Origin: Nonomuraea sp. PA05 | GTDB lineage: Bacteria; Actinomycetota; Actinomycetes; Streptosporangiales; Streptosporangiaceae | Reading direction: 5' to 3' | NCBI RefSeq assembly: GCF_008086045.1 | Contig: NZ_VSEY01000007.1 | Location: 298,748 to 362,747, forward strand | DNA: 64,000 nt | In this document: positions 46,137 to 56,900 of the stretch, piece after piece | Layout of the letters: each line of letters begins with the position of its first letter | Numbering within the stretch: the first letter of the stretch is position 1 | Translations under genes and position numbers: made by a program | Notes under the pieces: generated by a model | Databases searched by the model: none | Seen by the model: the letters and a program-made list of their open reading frames with translations, nothing else | Told to the model about the DNA's origin: nothing

Positions 46137-46529
46137 TCACCTCTCGCGCACCGCCGCGAAGGTCACCGTCGTGCCCGCGGGCCCCGACACGATCGTGATG
46201 TGATCGCACACCATGCTCGTCAGCCACAACCCCCGCCCGCGGAAGTCGAACCCCGCGGGCGGCTTCATGTCGCCCATCCACCCGGGCGGCAGCCCGGGCC
46301 CCTCGTCGCTGACCTCGCACCACAGCCAGTCGCCGTCCGACCACAACCGCAGCCGCCCGTGCCCGCCGCCGTGCAGCACCGCGTTCGTGGTGATCTCGTT
46401 GACCGCCAGCACGAAGTCCTCCAGCCGCCTGCCCGTGAGCCCCTCGTAGCGGGCGTGCTCGGCGACGGCCCTGCGCAGGAACGTGATGCGCCCCCGGGCG
46501 AAGGCCGTGCAGAGCACCTGTCTACACAT
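46137..46529 (-). CDS. Anti-sigma-factor-type HATPase (RsbW/SpoIIAB-like)
   Basis: 130 residues. GHKL ATPase with N box NEITTNAVLHGGGHG and G1 box DEGPGLPP; similar to actinobacterial RsbW-like serine kinases that bind sigma factors and phosphorylate STAS proteins. The ATG overlaps the stop of the upstream MEDS-STAS gene (ATGTGTAG), so the two are translated together. No sigma factor is nearby, so the target is distant or the protein serves another partner. Confidence 0.88.
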   Translation of the reverse strand: MCRQVLCTAFARGRITFLRRAVAEHARYEGLTGRRLEDFVLAVNEITTNAVLHGGGHGRLRLWSDGDWLWCEVSDEGPGLPPGWMGDMKPPAGFDFRGRGLWLTSMVCDHITIVSGPAGTTVTFAAVRER

Positions 46530-47358
46530 CGCCGGCCCGGCGCACGGCGAGGAACTCGTCCGCCCCGATGAGCCGCAGCACCCGCGCGACCGGGTCGCGG
46601 CACACCACCGACGTGGTGCCGTACGGCCTGGCCATCGCCGCGACGGTGAGGAGCTGCGCCGAGCCCGCGTCGATGAAGTCCAGCCCGGACGCGTCCACCA
46701 CGACCTCGCCAGGCTCCTTCTCCAGCCGCGTCAGCAGCGAGGCGAACGCCGGCCGGTTGGTCAGGTCGATGTCACCCCACACGCGCAGGCCCGCGGGCCG
46801 GTAGGTGTGGGCGAAGCGCAGCAGCGCCTGCTCCGGCGAGATCGGGTGCACGGAGGTGGCCCTGTCGATGGCCTCGCGCGCGAACAGCCTCCTGTCGTAC
46901 TGGCACACGGCCGCCAGCCACCGCTCGCCGAACAGTTCGTTCGCCGCCGCCTCGAACGCCGCCTGCTCCCGGGCGTCGCCCGCCCCCCAGGAGGCGTCGA
47001 TCAGCGCGTACACGCCGTGCCGGCCGTGCTCGCGGGCTCGCGCGTGCGCGCCGGCCAGCCTCGCGTACATCCGGTCGGGGTCGAGCCGGCCGTCGGTGAA
47101 ATGAGTGTCGGACGAGCCGAGTATCTCGATCTGCCCGGCCGACTCGGCGTCCGCGAACCCGGGCACGAGCGGCGCCAGCCACCCGCGCGTCCGCTCGGGA
47201 CTGTCGGCATGCGTGATGATCACCACCTTGGTACGGCGGCGCAGGCCGTTCATCGTGAACAGCCGGGTGGCCGTCATCCGCTCGCGCTCGCCGTCGAACG
47301 GCAGGCACACATGATCACCGAGGTCGGGATCGAGGACTGAGCCCGCGACGTGCACCAC
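46522..47358 (-). CDS. MEDS sensor domain fused to STAS domain
   Basis: 278 residues from GTG 47358 (GGAGG 7 nt upstream); an ORF start at 47439 has no ribosome-binding site. N-terminal MEDS domain (about 10-180: GDHVCLPFDGERERMTA, VVIITHAD), a sensor type first described in DcmR, then a STAS domain from ~195 (RVWGDIDLTNRPAFASLL, VVVDASGLDFIDAGSAQLL). The segment that holds the phospho-Ser in SpoIIAA reads IDAGSAQ, so the site is shifted or lost. It precedes the RsbW-like kinase, a partner-switch arrangement. Confidence 0.85.
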   Translation of the reverse strand: MVHVAGSVLDPDLGDHVCLPFDGERERMTATRLFTMNGLRRRTKVVIITHADSPERTRGWLAPLVPGFADAESAGQIEILGSSDTHFTDGRLDPDRMYARLAGAHARAREHGRHGVYALIDASWGAGDAREQAAFEAAANELFGERWLAAVCQYDRRLFAREAIDRATSVHPISPEQALLRFAHTYRPAGLRVWGDIDLTNRPAFASLLTRLEKEPGEVVVDASGLDFIDAGSAQLLTVAAMARPYGTTSVVCRDPVARVLRLIGADEFLAVRRAGDV

Positions 47359-47495
47359 GATTGGTCCTCCCCAAGCACGCGTCGGGACGAAATTACCCCG
47401 ATCCCCGCCATCACGTAACGCATTCTCGGCAAAACCCACTGTGACGCGATGCAGACAGGTGTACCTTTTCGACGGGGCCGCCCGCGGGAGGGGTC

Positions 47496-47846
47496 GTGAG
47501 GAGCATGGGCGTGGATGTGCTGGAGATGTCGCGACGTCGGCACGGCGAGCTGGTGGTGGTCAGCCTGGCGGGGGAACTGGATGTGGACAACGTCTCCCGG
47601 GTGCGCAAATGCCTGTCGGAGGCGGCCGCCACGCCCGATCCGCGGCTGATCGTCGACCTGAGCGCGCTGACGTTCATCGACACGACGGGGCTGGGCGTGC
47701 TGGTGCGCATGCTGGCCTCACTGCGTGACCGAAACGGGACCATGGCCCTGGTGGCGCCGGACGGGCAGGTGCTGCGGCGGCTGCGGCGGACCAACCTGGC
47801 GCCGTTGTTCCCGATCTACGACACGTTGCCGCAGGCGCTCGCCTGA
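47496..47846 (+). CDS. STAS-domain anti-anti-sigma factor
   Basis: 116 residues; SpoIIAA/RsbV-like. LVVVSLAGELDVDNV, VDLSALTFIDTTGLGVL. The phosphorylated Ser of the family is Thr64 here (DTTG), which can still be phosphorylated. GGGAGGGG upstream of GTG 47496; ATG at 47505 is possible. Divergent from the MEDS-STAS/HATPase pair, so the three genes probably form one sigma-regulating set. Confidence 0.88.
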   Translation: MRSMGVDVLEMSRRRHGELVVVSLAGELDVDNVSRVRKCLSEAAATPDPRLIVDLSALTFIDTTGLGVLVRMLASLRDRNGTMALVAPDGQVLRRLRRTNLAPLFPIYDTLPQALA

Positions 47847-47917
47847 CGAGCCGCCCTGAGCCCCTTCCCGCGCCCCCTTCGGGCGCGGTGGGCGGCCCGG
47901 TGAACGGGGCTGGTTGA

Positions 47918-48274
47918 ATGGTCGGCATGTCCCTTGACCCCAAGGTCGCCGCCCGCCTCAAGCGCAACCCCGACGGCCTGATCCCCGCGATCGCCCAGCA
48001 GTACGACACCGGCGAGGTCCTCATGCTCGCCTGGATGAACGACGAGGCGCTGCACCGCACCCTGACCACCGGCAGGGCCACCTACTGGTCCCGCAGCCGT
48101 CAGGAGCTCTGGGTCAAGGGCGACACCTCCGGCCACGTCCAGCGCGTCAAGTCCGTGGCGCTCGACTGCGACGGCGACACCATCCTGGTCAAGGTCGACC
48201 AGGAGGGCGCCGCCTGCCACACCGGCGACCGCACCTGCTTCGACGCCGATCGGCTCGAACCGGCGCTGGGCTGA
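47918..48274 (+). CDS. hisI: Phosphoribosyl-AMP cyclohydrolase
   Basis: 118 residues; opens the purine ring in histidine synthesis, third step. Typical [20 protein letters not shown] and zinc Cys residues in LDCDGDT and [10 protein letters not shown]. Monofunctional (no HisE domain). Starts at ATG 47918 or 47927; neither has a strong ribosome-binding site. It heads the trp-region gene series. Confidence 0.95.
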   Translation: MVGMSLDPKVAARLKRNPDGLIPAIAQQYDTGEVLMLAWMNDEALHRTLTTGRATYWSRSRQELWVKGDTSGHVQRVKSVALDCDGDTILVKVDQEGAACHTGDRTCFDADRLEPALG

Positions 48275-48281
48275 GGGCGTC

Positions 48282-48863
48282 GTGAGCGAGAGGCCGGGCT
48301 CCGGCCGCCGGGAGCTGTGGGTGTGGGTGGTGGCGACCGCGCTCGGCTGCCTGGCCGTGCTGGTCGCCGCCGGGCAGGCCTGGGCGACGGTGCGGGGAGG
48401 AACCGACGTGCGGGCGCCCACGGGAGGCGACCTCAGCCCCGCGCTGACCCCCGTCGCGCTGGCCGGCCTGGCCGGGGTGGTGGCGGTGCTGGCCACCAAG
48501 GGCGTGGGCCGGCGGCTGGTGGGCGCGCTGCTGGCGCTGTGCGGCGCGGGCGCGGCCGTGGCGACGTGGACGGCGCTGGGCGACGCCAACGTGACCGGTT
48601 GGCTGCGCGAGCAGAACGTCATGCAGGGCGCCGCCGACCTGCCCTGGCAGGCCGCGCTCCTGTGGCCGGTCGTCGCGGCGGCGGGCGCGGCGCTGATGGC
48701 GGCGGGCGGCGTCGTGGCGATCGCGCGCGGCGGCAGGTGGGCGGGCATGTCCGCCCGGTACGACCGCGGCGCGGGCAACGCGGAGCCGAAGGCGCAGGTC
48801 AACGAGGACAGGGCGCTGTGGGACGCGCTCGACAGGGGAGACGACCCGACGGATCCCCGCTGA
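48282..48863 (+). CDS. TIGR02234-type tryptophan-associated membrane protein
   Basis: 193 residues, GTG start 7 nt after hisI. Four hydrophobic helices with an extracytoplasmic loop (QAWATVRGGTDVRAPTGGDL) characteristic of the family found beside trp genes in actinobacteria. In many relatives trpE lies between hisI and this gene; here it does not. Function unknown. Confidence 0.85.
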   Translation: MSERPGSGRRELWVWVVATALGCLAVLVAAGQAWATVRGGTDVRAPTGGDLSPALTPVALAGLAGVVAVLATKGVGRRLVGALLALCGAGAAVATWTALGDANVTGWLREQNVMQGAADLPWQAALLWPVVAAAGAALMAAGGVVAIARGGRWAGMSARYDRGAGNAEPKAQVNEDRALWDALDRGDDPTDPR

Positions 48864-48971
48864 GACAAGGCGCTGTCGAATCCTCCACTGTTCTGAACCA
48901 TTGTCTGCTTGGCAAACGTTTCCTCAATAAGCTGCCGTTGCAACTCGCCACGAACATTGAGGAGCCAGGCC

Positions 48972-49553
48972 ATGACCTACGGGGATCAGGGCGCCAACGG
49001 CGGCTACGGGCAGCAGCCGCCGAGCGGGGGAGGCTACGGGCAACAGCCTCCCAGTTATGGCGGTGGGTACGGGCAGCAGCCGCAGAGCGGGGGCGGCGGT
49101 TACGGTCAGCAGCCGCAGAGCGGCGGCGGTTACGGGCAGCAGCCCGGCTACGGGTACGGCGACCAGCCGAACAGCCAGCAGAACCTCGGCTACGGCCAGC
49201 TTCCCCCGAGCGGCGGCTACGGCTACGGCTACGGCCAGCAGCCCCCGCCCCCCGGCTACTATCCGCCGCAGCAGCCGCGCTCCACCAACGGCATGGCCGT
49301 GGCCTCGCTCGTGCTGGGCATCATCGGCCTGGTCTTCTGCGGTCTCACGAGCATCCCCGGCGTGATCCTCGGCCACATCGCGCTCAACCGGATCAAGAAG
49401 ACGGGCGAGGAGGGATCGGGCATGGCGGTGGGCGGCCTGGTCACCTCGTACATCACGGTCGTGATCTGGGTGTTGTGCTGGGTCCTGTTCGGCGGGTTCT
49501 TCCTGTGGATGCTGGGCCTGGGGGCCGCGGCCTCGTCCTCCTCCGACTTCTGA
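48972..49553 (+). CDS. DUF4190 membrane protein with GYGQQ-type repeats
   Basis: 193 residues from ATG 48972 with GAGGAG 8 nt upstream. The N-terminal ~105 residues are Gly/Tyr/Gln/Pro/Ser repeats ([14 protein letters not shown]), followed by DUF4190 with two transmembrane helices ([32 protein letters not shown] between them). The cytoplasmic N-terminus resembles eukaryotic prion-like domains such as that of FUS. It precedes a CD225 protein with the same repeats. Function unknown. Confidence 0.88.
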   Translation: MTYGDQGANGGYGQQPPSGGGYGQQPPSYGGGYGQQPQSGGGGYGQQPQSGGGYGQQPGYGYGDQPNSQQNLGYGQLPPSGGYGYGYGQQPPPPGYYPPQQPRSTNGMAVASLVLGIIGLVFCGLTSIPGVILGHIALNRIKKTGEEGSGMAVGGLVTSYITVVIWVLCWVLFGGFFLWMLGLGAAASSSSDF

Positions 49554-49629
49554 CTCGCCGGTAACCTGCCGACTGCGTAGCCAGACCGTGACGACCCGCT
49601 TGCGGTCCGATTACGAATTGTCCGCAAAA

Positions 49630-49643
49630 TGGACGTTCGTCCA
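49630..49643. promoter_or_regulatory. Inverted repeat upstream of the CD225 gene
   Basis: TGGACG-TT-CGTCCA lies about 75 bp before the ATG at 49717, upstream of a possible -10 TAGGCT near 49663. It is a candidate operator; no experimental support. Confidence 0.3.
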
Positions 49644-49716
49644 CGTAGAGCATGCGTTATCGCTAGGCTGCCGCGCGCAACTCGACTCAGAAATGACGAC
49701 ATGAGGGGTCATACGC

Positions 49717-50283
49717 ATGAGTTACGGTAACCAGGGCGACGGCGGTTACGGCGCCCAGCCGCCCGGCGGCGGCTACGGTCAGCAGCCCCCGAGCGGCGGT
49801 GGCTACGGTGGTGGTTACGGTCAGCAGCCTCCGTCCGGTGGCGGCGGTTATGGCCAGCAGCCCCCGTCCGGTGGCGGCTACGGTCAGCAGCCCCCGAGCG
49901 GTGGCGGCTACGGTGGTGGTTACGGTCAGCAGCCTCCGTCCGGTGGCGGTTACGGGCAGCAGCCCCCGTCCGGTGGTGGCTACGGTGGCGGTTACGGCGG
50001 CGGCCCCGGGGGCAACCCGCCGGACAACCAGCTCGTCCCGGCCATCCTCACCACCCTGTTCTGCTGCCTCCCGCTGGGCATCGTGGCGATCGTGAAGTCG
50101 TCGCAGGTGAACCAGAAGTGGCAGGTCGGCGACTTCGCCGGCGCGCAGCAGGCGGCCGACGAGGCCAAGACGTGGTGGAAGCGCAGCCTGATCATCGGCG
50201 CCATCGGCATCGGCCTGATCATCATCGCCTACGTGCTGTTCTTCGTGCTGCTGGCCGCCAGCGTGTCCACGTCCTCGTACTAG
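49717..50283 (+). CDS. CD225/dispanin protein with [10 protein letters not shown] repeats
   Basis: 188 residues. The first ~100 residues are near-perfect repeats of [10 protein letters not shown] with GYGGG spacers. The C-terminal part is a CD225 (interferon-induced transmembrane protein/dispanin) domain: two hydrophobic segments joined by SSQVNQKWQVGDFAGAQQAA. Bacterial dispanins are small membrane proteins, some tied to cell division or stress; function here is unknown. It shares its low-complexity tail with the DUF4190 protein upstream, implying a common physical role. Confidence 0.9.
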   Translation: MSYGNQGDGGYGAQPPGGGYGQQPPSGGGYGGGYGQQPPSGGGGYGQQPPSGGGYGQQPPSGGGYGGGYGQQPPSGGGYGQQPPSGGGYGGGYGGGPGGNPPDNQLVPAILTTLFCCLPLGIVAIVKSSQVNQKWQVGDFAGAQQAADEAKTWWKRSLIIGAIGIGLIIIAYVLFFVLLAASVSTSSY

Positions 50284-50327
50284 GCCGCGTCACGAACGGC
50301 ACGCACCGGAAGGCGGATACTGGGAAC

Positions 50328-50759
50328 ATGAGCCTCGCAACAACCGAGCGGCACGGGACACGGCGCCTGAAGGAGCTGCTCGCGCCACTCGGTGTTGCGG
50401 CCGCCACCGGCGCGGCGTTCGCGATCGTCGGCGTGATCGACCCGAACGAGCCGGGCCACTACCCGACCTGCCCGTTCCTGTGGATCACCGGCCTGTACTG
50501 CCCGGGTTGCGGCACGCTGCGCACCATGCACGCGCTGGCACACCTCGACCCGGTGGCCGCCCTCGGCCTCAACCCCCTCGCCGTCGCCATGATTCCGTTC
50601 CTGGTGTTCTGGTGGGGCCGATGGGTGGTGCGGGCGTGGCAGGGCAGGCCCAGGCGCACCACGCTGGCGCACCCCGCGTGGCTGTGGGCCTTCCTGGCGA
50701 TCGTGCTGGTCTACTGGGTTGTCCGGAATCTGCCTTTCGGGGCGTTCCTAGCCCCTTAG
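50328..50759 (+). CDS. DUF2752 membrane protein
   Basis: 143 residues from ATG 50328, three to four helices, with the hallmark CPFLWITGLYCPGCGTLR motif (paired Cys) near residue 45. DUF2752 proteins often accompany CD225 and DUF4190 proteins. No catalytic function is established. It ends 130 bp before trpC. Confidence 0.88.
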   Translation: MSLATTERHGTRRLKELLAPLGVAAATGAAFAIVGVIDPNEPGHYPTCPFLWITGLYCPGCGTLRTMHALAHLDPVAALGLNPLAVAMIPFLVFWWGRWVVRAWQGRPRRTTLAHPAWLWAFLAIVLVYWVVRNLPFGAFLAP

Positions 50760-50889
50760 GCGGCGTCCACATGGGGACCGGTGGTGAGGTGACCCCACAG
50801 GGGCCGATACCATCGCAGGACAAGGCAGAGAGCGGACGCGACGCGAACTCTCCGCCACCCCCAGAAGCCGACCGGAGGGACCTCAGCGC

Positions 50890-51729
50890 GTGAGTGAGCG
50901 GACGGAAGGGCCGAGTGTCCTCGACGACATCCTCGACGGGGTGCGCGCCGACCTCGCCGCACGTCAGCAGGCCGTGTCGATCGACGAGCTGAAGCAGCGA
51001 GCCGAGCGGGCCCAGCCGCCCAGGGACGCGATGGCGGCGCTGGGCGGCGACCGGATCTCGGTGATCGCCGAGGTCAAGCGCTCCAGCCCGTCCAAGGGCG
51101 CGCTCGCCGCGATCGCCGACCCGGCGGCACTGGCGGCCGACTACGAGGCGGGCGGCGCGCACGTCATCAGCGTGCTCACCGAGCGGCGCAAGTTCGGGGG
51201 CAGCCTCGACGACCTGGCCGCGGTCCGCGCCAGGGTCGACATCCCGATCCTGCGCAAGGACTTCATCCTCACCTCCTACCAGCTCTGGGAGGCCCGCGCC
51301 TACGGCGCCGACCTGGCCCTGCTCATGGTCGTCTGCCTGGAGCAGGAGGCACTGGTGTCGCTCATCGAGCGGGCCGAGTCGATCGGGCTCACCCCGCTGG
51401 TCGAGGTGCACACCGAGGAGGAGCTGGAGCGGGCGATGGCCGCCGGCGCCCGGGTCATCGGGGTCAACGCGCGCAATCTGAAGACACTCGAGGTCGACCG
51501 CGATGTCTTCGCGAAGATCGCGCCGAAGATCCCCGATAATGTGATCAAGATTGCCGAGTCGGGCGTGCGCGGCCCGCACGACCTGCTCGCCTACGCGCGG
51601 GGCGGCGCCGACGCCGTCCTGGTGGGCGAGAGCCTGGTCACCGGCAACGACCCGCGCAAGGCAGTGGAGGCGTTGGTGACCGCCGGCGCTCATCCGTCGA
51701 CGCGCCCCGACCACTCAGCAGAGGGATAG
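50890..51729 (+). CDS. trpC: Indole-3-glycerol-phosphate synthase
   Basis: 279 residues; closes the indole ring from CdRP. Barrel with [58 protein letters not shown] and ESGVRG. GTG start at 50890 with GGAGGG upstream. A TACCAT element in the preceding 130-bp gap (near 50808) could be a -10 box, so trpC may head its own transcript. trpB begins 2 nt after the stop. Confidence 0.96.
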   Translation: MSERTEGPSVLDDILDGVRADLAARQQAVSIDELKQRAERAQPPRDAMAALGGDRISVIAEVKRSSPSKGALAAIADPAALAADYEAGGAHVISVLTERRKFGGSLDDLAAVRARVDIPILRKDFILTSYQLWEARAYGADLALLMVVCLEQEALVSLIERAESIGLTPLVEVHTEEELERAMAAGARVIGVNARNLKTLEVDRDVFAKIAPKIPDNVIKIAESGVRGPHDLLAYARGGADAVLVGESLVTGNDPRKAVEALVTAGAHPSTRPDHSAEG

Positions 51730-51731
51730 CA

Positions 51732-52973
<1,242 letters not shown>

Positions 52974-53080
52974 AACACCCCATGGATCGGGCGCTGCCTT
53001 CGCCTCACCGGCGCGGGGGATTCTGAGCGGGTACGCGGCAGGGCATCATGGGAAGACTCGGACCTTCGAAACGGACAGAC

Positions 53081-53875
53081 ATGACGACTCTTCAGACGGT
53101 TTTCGCCAAGGCGAAGGCGGACAACCGGGCCGCGCTCGTCGGCTACCTGCCCGCCGGCTTCCCCACCAAGGGCGGTGACGTCGCCGCCGCCGCGGCCCTG
53201 GTGGAGGCCGGCTGCGACGTCATCGAGATCGGCCTGCCCTACTCCGACCCGCTCATGGACGGCCCGACCATCCAGGACGCGGTGCACAGGTCGCTGACCA
53301 ACGGCACCCGCATCGCCGACGTGATGCGCACGGTCGAGGGCGTCGCCGCCACCGGAGCCGCCACGCTCGTCATGACGTACTGGAACCCGATCGACAAGTA
53401 CGGCGCCGACCGTTTCGCCCGCGACCTGGCCAACGCGGGCGGCGTCGGCACCATCACGCCCGACCTGACGCCCGAGGAGTCGGAGCCGTGGCGGGCGGCG
53501 TCCGCGTCGGCGGGCATCGACACGGTGTTCCTGGTCGCGCCCAGCTCCACCGAGGCACGCATCAAGGCCGTCGTCGACTGCTGCACCGGTTTCGTGTACG
53601 CGGCCTCGCTCATGGGCGTCACCGGCGCCAGGGAGAGCGTCAACGTCGCCGCCGAGGGCCTGGTCAAGCGCACCAAGGCGCACACCGACCTGCCGGTGTG
53701 CGTGGGCCTGGGCGTCGGCACGGGCGCGCAGGCGGCCGAGGTGGCGACCTACGCCGACGGCGTGATCGTCGGGTCGGCGTTCATCCGCCGCATCCTCGAC
53801 GCGCCCGACGAGGCGGCGGGCCGCGAGTCCATCGGCACGCTGGCCCGCGACATGGCCAAGGGCGTGCGCCGCTGA
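53081..53875 (+). CDS. trpA: Tryptophan synthase alpha chain
   Basis: 264 residues; releases indole from indole-glycerol phosphate. Catalytic Glu and Asp in EIGLPYSDPLMDGP. ATG 53081 is favoured; ATG 53048 would add 11 residues. It is 107 nt after trpB and followed by a good terminator. Last trp gene. Confidence 0.96.
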   Translation: MTTLQTVFAKAKADNRAALVGYLPAGFPTKGGDVAAAAALVEAGCDVIEIGLPYSDPLMDGPTIQDAVHRSLTNGTRIADVMRTVEGVAATGAATLVMTYWNPIDKYGADRFARDLANAGGVGTITPDLTPEESEPWRAASASAGIDTVFLVAPSSTEARIKAVVDCCTGFVYAASLMGVTGARESVNVAAEGLVKRTKAHTDLPVCVGLGVGTGAQAAEVATYADGVIVGSAFIRRILDAPDEAAGRESIGTLARDMAKGVRR

Positions 53876-53894
53876 GGCCGGCGACACTGACCTG

Positions 53895-53927
53895 AAAGCG
53901 CGGTTCCCCAACGGGGGGCCGCGCTTT
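53895..53927 (+). terminator. Intrinsic-type terminator after trpA
   Basis: AAAGCGCGG/CCGCGCTTT outer arms with CCCC/GGGG inner pairing form one long hairpin 19 nt after the trpA stop, followed only by a short T run. It separates trp from the GH101 gene. Confidence 0.8.
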
Positions 53928-53962
53928 ACCGTCTATGTCAGACGGTCCCGAAAGGACGGGTC

Positions 53963-56900
53963 ATGCGCCCCCTCTTACTCGCGGCATCCCTCACCCTCGC
54001 GGCCTCGGCCCTGGCCGCCCCGGCCCTTCCCGATCAGGATGCGGCCTCTCCCGCTCCGGCCCTCGCCGAGCAGCCGGCCGGTCAGGATCCGCCCACTCCC
54101 GCGCCTGCCCCCACCTACGAGCTGCCGTCGCCGGAGCCCAGGCCCACCGGCGCGCCGGCGCCCACCGCCCAGAATCTGCCGCCCACGCCCGCGCAGGTGG
54201 CGCAGCCTGTCGTGATCGCGTCGGCGGCCCTGCGCGTGGAGCTGGACCCGGCCTTCCCACGCGTCCTCGGCTACACCGACCGGCAGAGCGGAGCCACGCT
54301 CGGCGGCAGCACCGGCGTGCCCGCCGTCGTGCTGAACGGTCAGCACAGGCCCGCGGAGGTGCGGCTGACCGGCAACGACGGCGCGACCGCCCGCTACCGG
54401 CTGGACCTCGGCGACGGCGTGAGCCTGACAGCCGGCATCGGGGTCGAGGGCAGGGTGACGACGTTCTCGATCGACGAGGTGCGCGACACCGAGGCGTTCA
54501 GGGTCACCACCATCGACCTGCCCGGCCACGACCTGGTGTCCGTGTCGGGCGCGCAGCCGGGCGCGGCCACCGCGTTCACCCGCCTGGACCCCAACTCCAC
54601 CCGCACCGCCGACGTCTTCGCCCGCGTCACCCCGGAGACGGCGACTGAGGAGACGCCGGTCGGGGCGACGTACGCGATCGTGCACACCGACCGCCTGGCC
54701 GCCGCCGTCGAGACGAACTCGACCTACGACCAGCCCTCCGGCCCCACCGACAGGGACGCGGCCAGGCTCTGGCACCAGGCCAGGAAGGACCAGGACGGCA
54801 CGGTGCGGGTCGGCGTCTGGAGCGGCCAGTGGACCCACCGCGCGAGCGGCTCGCCGTTCACCGAGACGCGCCCATGGGCGAAGGTCGTGGTCACGCCCGA
54901 GGCGAACGGCGACGGCACGCTCGACTGGCAGGACGGCGCGATCGCGTTCAGAAGCATCGCGATCAAGGCGCTGGGCGCGGAGGAGACCAGGGACCGGGTG
55001 GTCACGCACATCCCGTTCAACTTCTCCAGCCAGGCCACGCACCCGTTCCTGCGCACGCTGGACGACGTCAAGCGCATCGCGCTGTCCACCGACGGGCTCG
55101 GCCAGCTCGCCCTGCTCAAGGGCTACCAGTCGGAGGGGCACGACTCCGCGCACCCCGACTACGGCGGCAACCACAACCGCCGCGCCGGCGGCCTGAAGGA
55201 CCTGAATACGCTGCTCAGGACGGGCAAGGCGTGGAACGCCACGTTCGGCGTGCACGTCAACGCCACCGAGGCCTACCCGGAGGCGAAGAGCTTCGACGAG
55301 CAGCTCGTGAACAAGGACGCCAAGGGCTGGAACTGGCTCGACCAGGCCTACCTCATCGACCAGCGCGGCGACCTGACCAGAGGCACGCTGGCCGATCGGT
55401 TCGCGCGGCTGCGCGCCGAGACGGACAGGAACCTCGCGGTGCTGTACGTGGACGTGTTCAGGCCCTTCGGCTGGGTCGCCGACCGCACGCTGGCCGAGCT
55501 GCGCGCGCAGGGCTGGCAGGTGACCACGGAATGGTCGGACAAGCTGGAACGCTCGTCGCTGTGGGCGCACTGGGCCAACGACCTCAACTACGGCGGCGTC
55601 ACCAACAAGGGGCTCAACTCCCAGATCATCCGCTTCATCCGCAACCACGAGAAGGACGTCTGGAACGCCCACCCGATCCTGGGCAACGCGCGCATCGTCG
55701 AGTTCGAGGGCTGGACGGCGGAGAACGACTTCACCGCGTTCTCCCGCAACGTCTGGGAGCACAACCTGCCGGTCAAGTTTCTCCAGCAGCAGCGGATCGT
55801 CGACTGGAACGCCGACGAGATCGTGTTCACCGGCGGCGTGCGCGGCACGTACCGGGAGGGCAGGCGCGAGCTGTTCGCCGGCGGGCGCAAGGTGCTCGAC
55901 GGCGGCACGTACCTGCTGCCCTGGAAGGGCCGCCTCTACCACTACAACCCGGCGGGCGGCGAGACCACGTGGGCGGCCGACCGGGCGATGAGCGTGTACG
56001 AGCTCACCGACCAGGGCCGCGTCCCCGCGGGCACCGTCACCCCGTCGGGCGGGACGATCACGCTGACGGCCAAGGCGGGCGTCCCGTACGTCCTGTACCC
56101 CGGCAGGGCGCCCCGGCAGGCCGACCCCGGCTGGGGGCAGGGGAGCGGCGTGCGCGATCCCGGCTTCAACGGCGACCGGCTCGGCGGCTGGACCGTCAGC
56201 GGGCCTGTCAGCGTGCGACGCGACGCCCTGGGGCGGCGGGTGGCGCTGCTCGGCGCGGGCGCGCAGGCGCGGCTTGAGCAACCGCTGCGGGGTCTGCGAC
56301 CGGGCCGTACCTACACGGCGTCCGCGTTCGTCGAGGTCCAGCCGGGCGCGACGCGCGCGACCACGCTGGAGGCGGGCGGGCGGTCCGTGACCGTGCGGCG
56401 CTCCACCGCCAGGAACTACATCGCCTCCGACGAGAAGCACGACACCTTCTTCCAGCGGGTCAAGGTGACGTTCACCGCGGCGTCCCCGTCCACCGTGCTG
56501 CGGATCACGGCCGCGCCGGCGGAGGGCGAGGTGCGGGTGGACGACGTGCGCGTCTTCGAGCGGGAACCCGTCAGCGACGTGGAGAACTTCGAGTCGGTGG
56601 AGCCCGGCTGGGGGCCGTTCGTGAAGGGCGACGCGGGAGGGTCGTTCGACGCGCGCACGCACCTGGCCGAGCGGCACGAGCCGTACACGCAGGCCGGATG
56701 GAACGGCAAGACGGTGGACGACGTGCTGAACGGCGACTGGTCGCTGAAGGCGCACGAGGAGCGGCAGGGGCTCATCTACCGGACGGTGCCGCAGACCGCG
56801 CTGTTCGAGCCCGGGCACGCCTACGAGGTGACGTTCTCCTACCAGAACGCGCTGGCGGGCACCTACCAGTGGGTCACCGGCTACGACAAGGGCGGCGCGA

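Noticed and set aside
48972..50020. Repeat array resembling direct repeats or CRISPR
   Set aside because: The repeats are in frame and code for [10 protein letters not shown] units; there are no spacers or cas genes.
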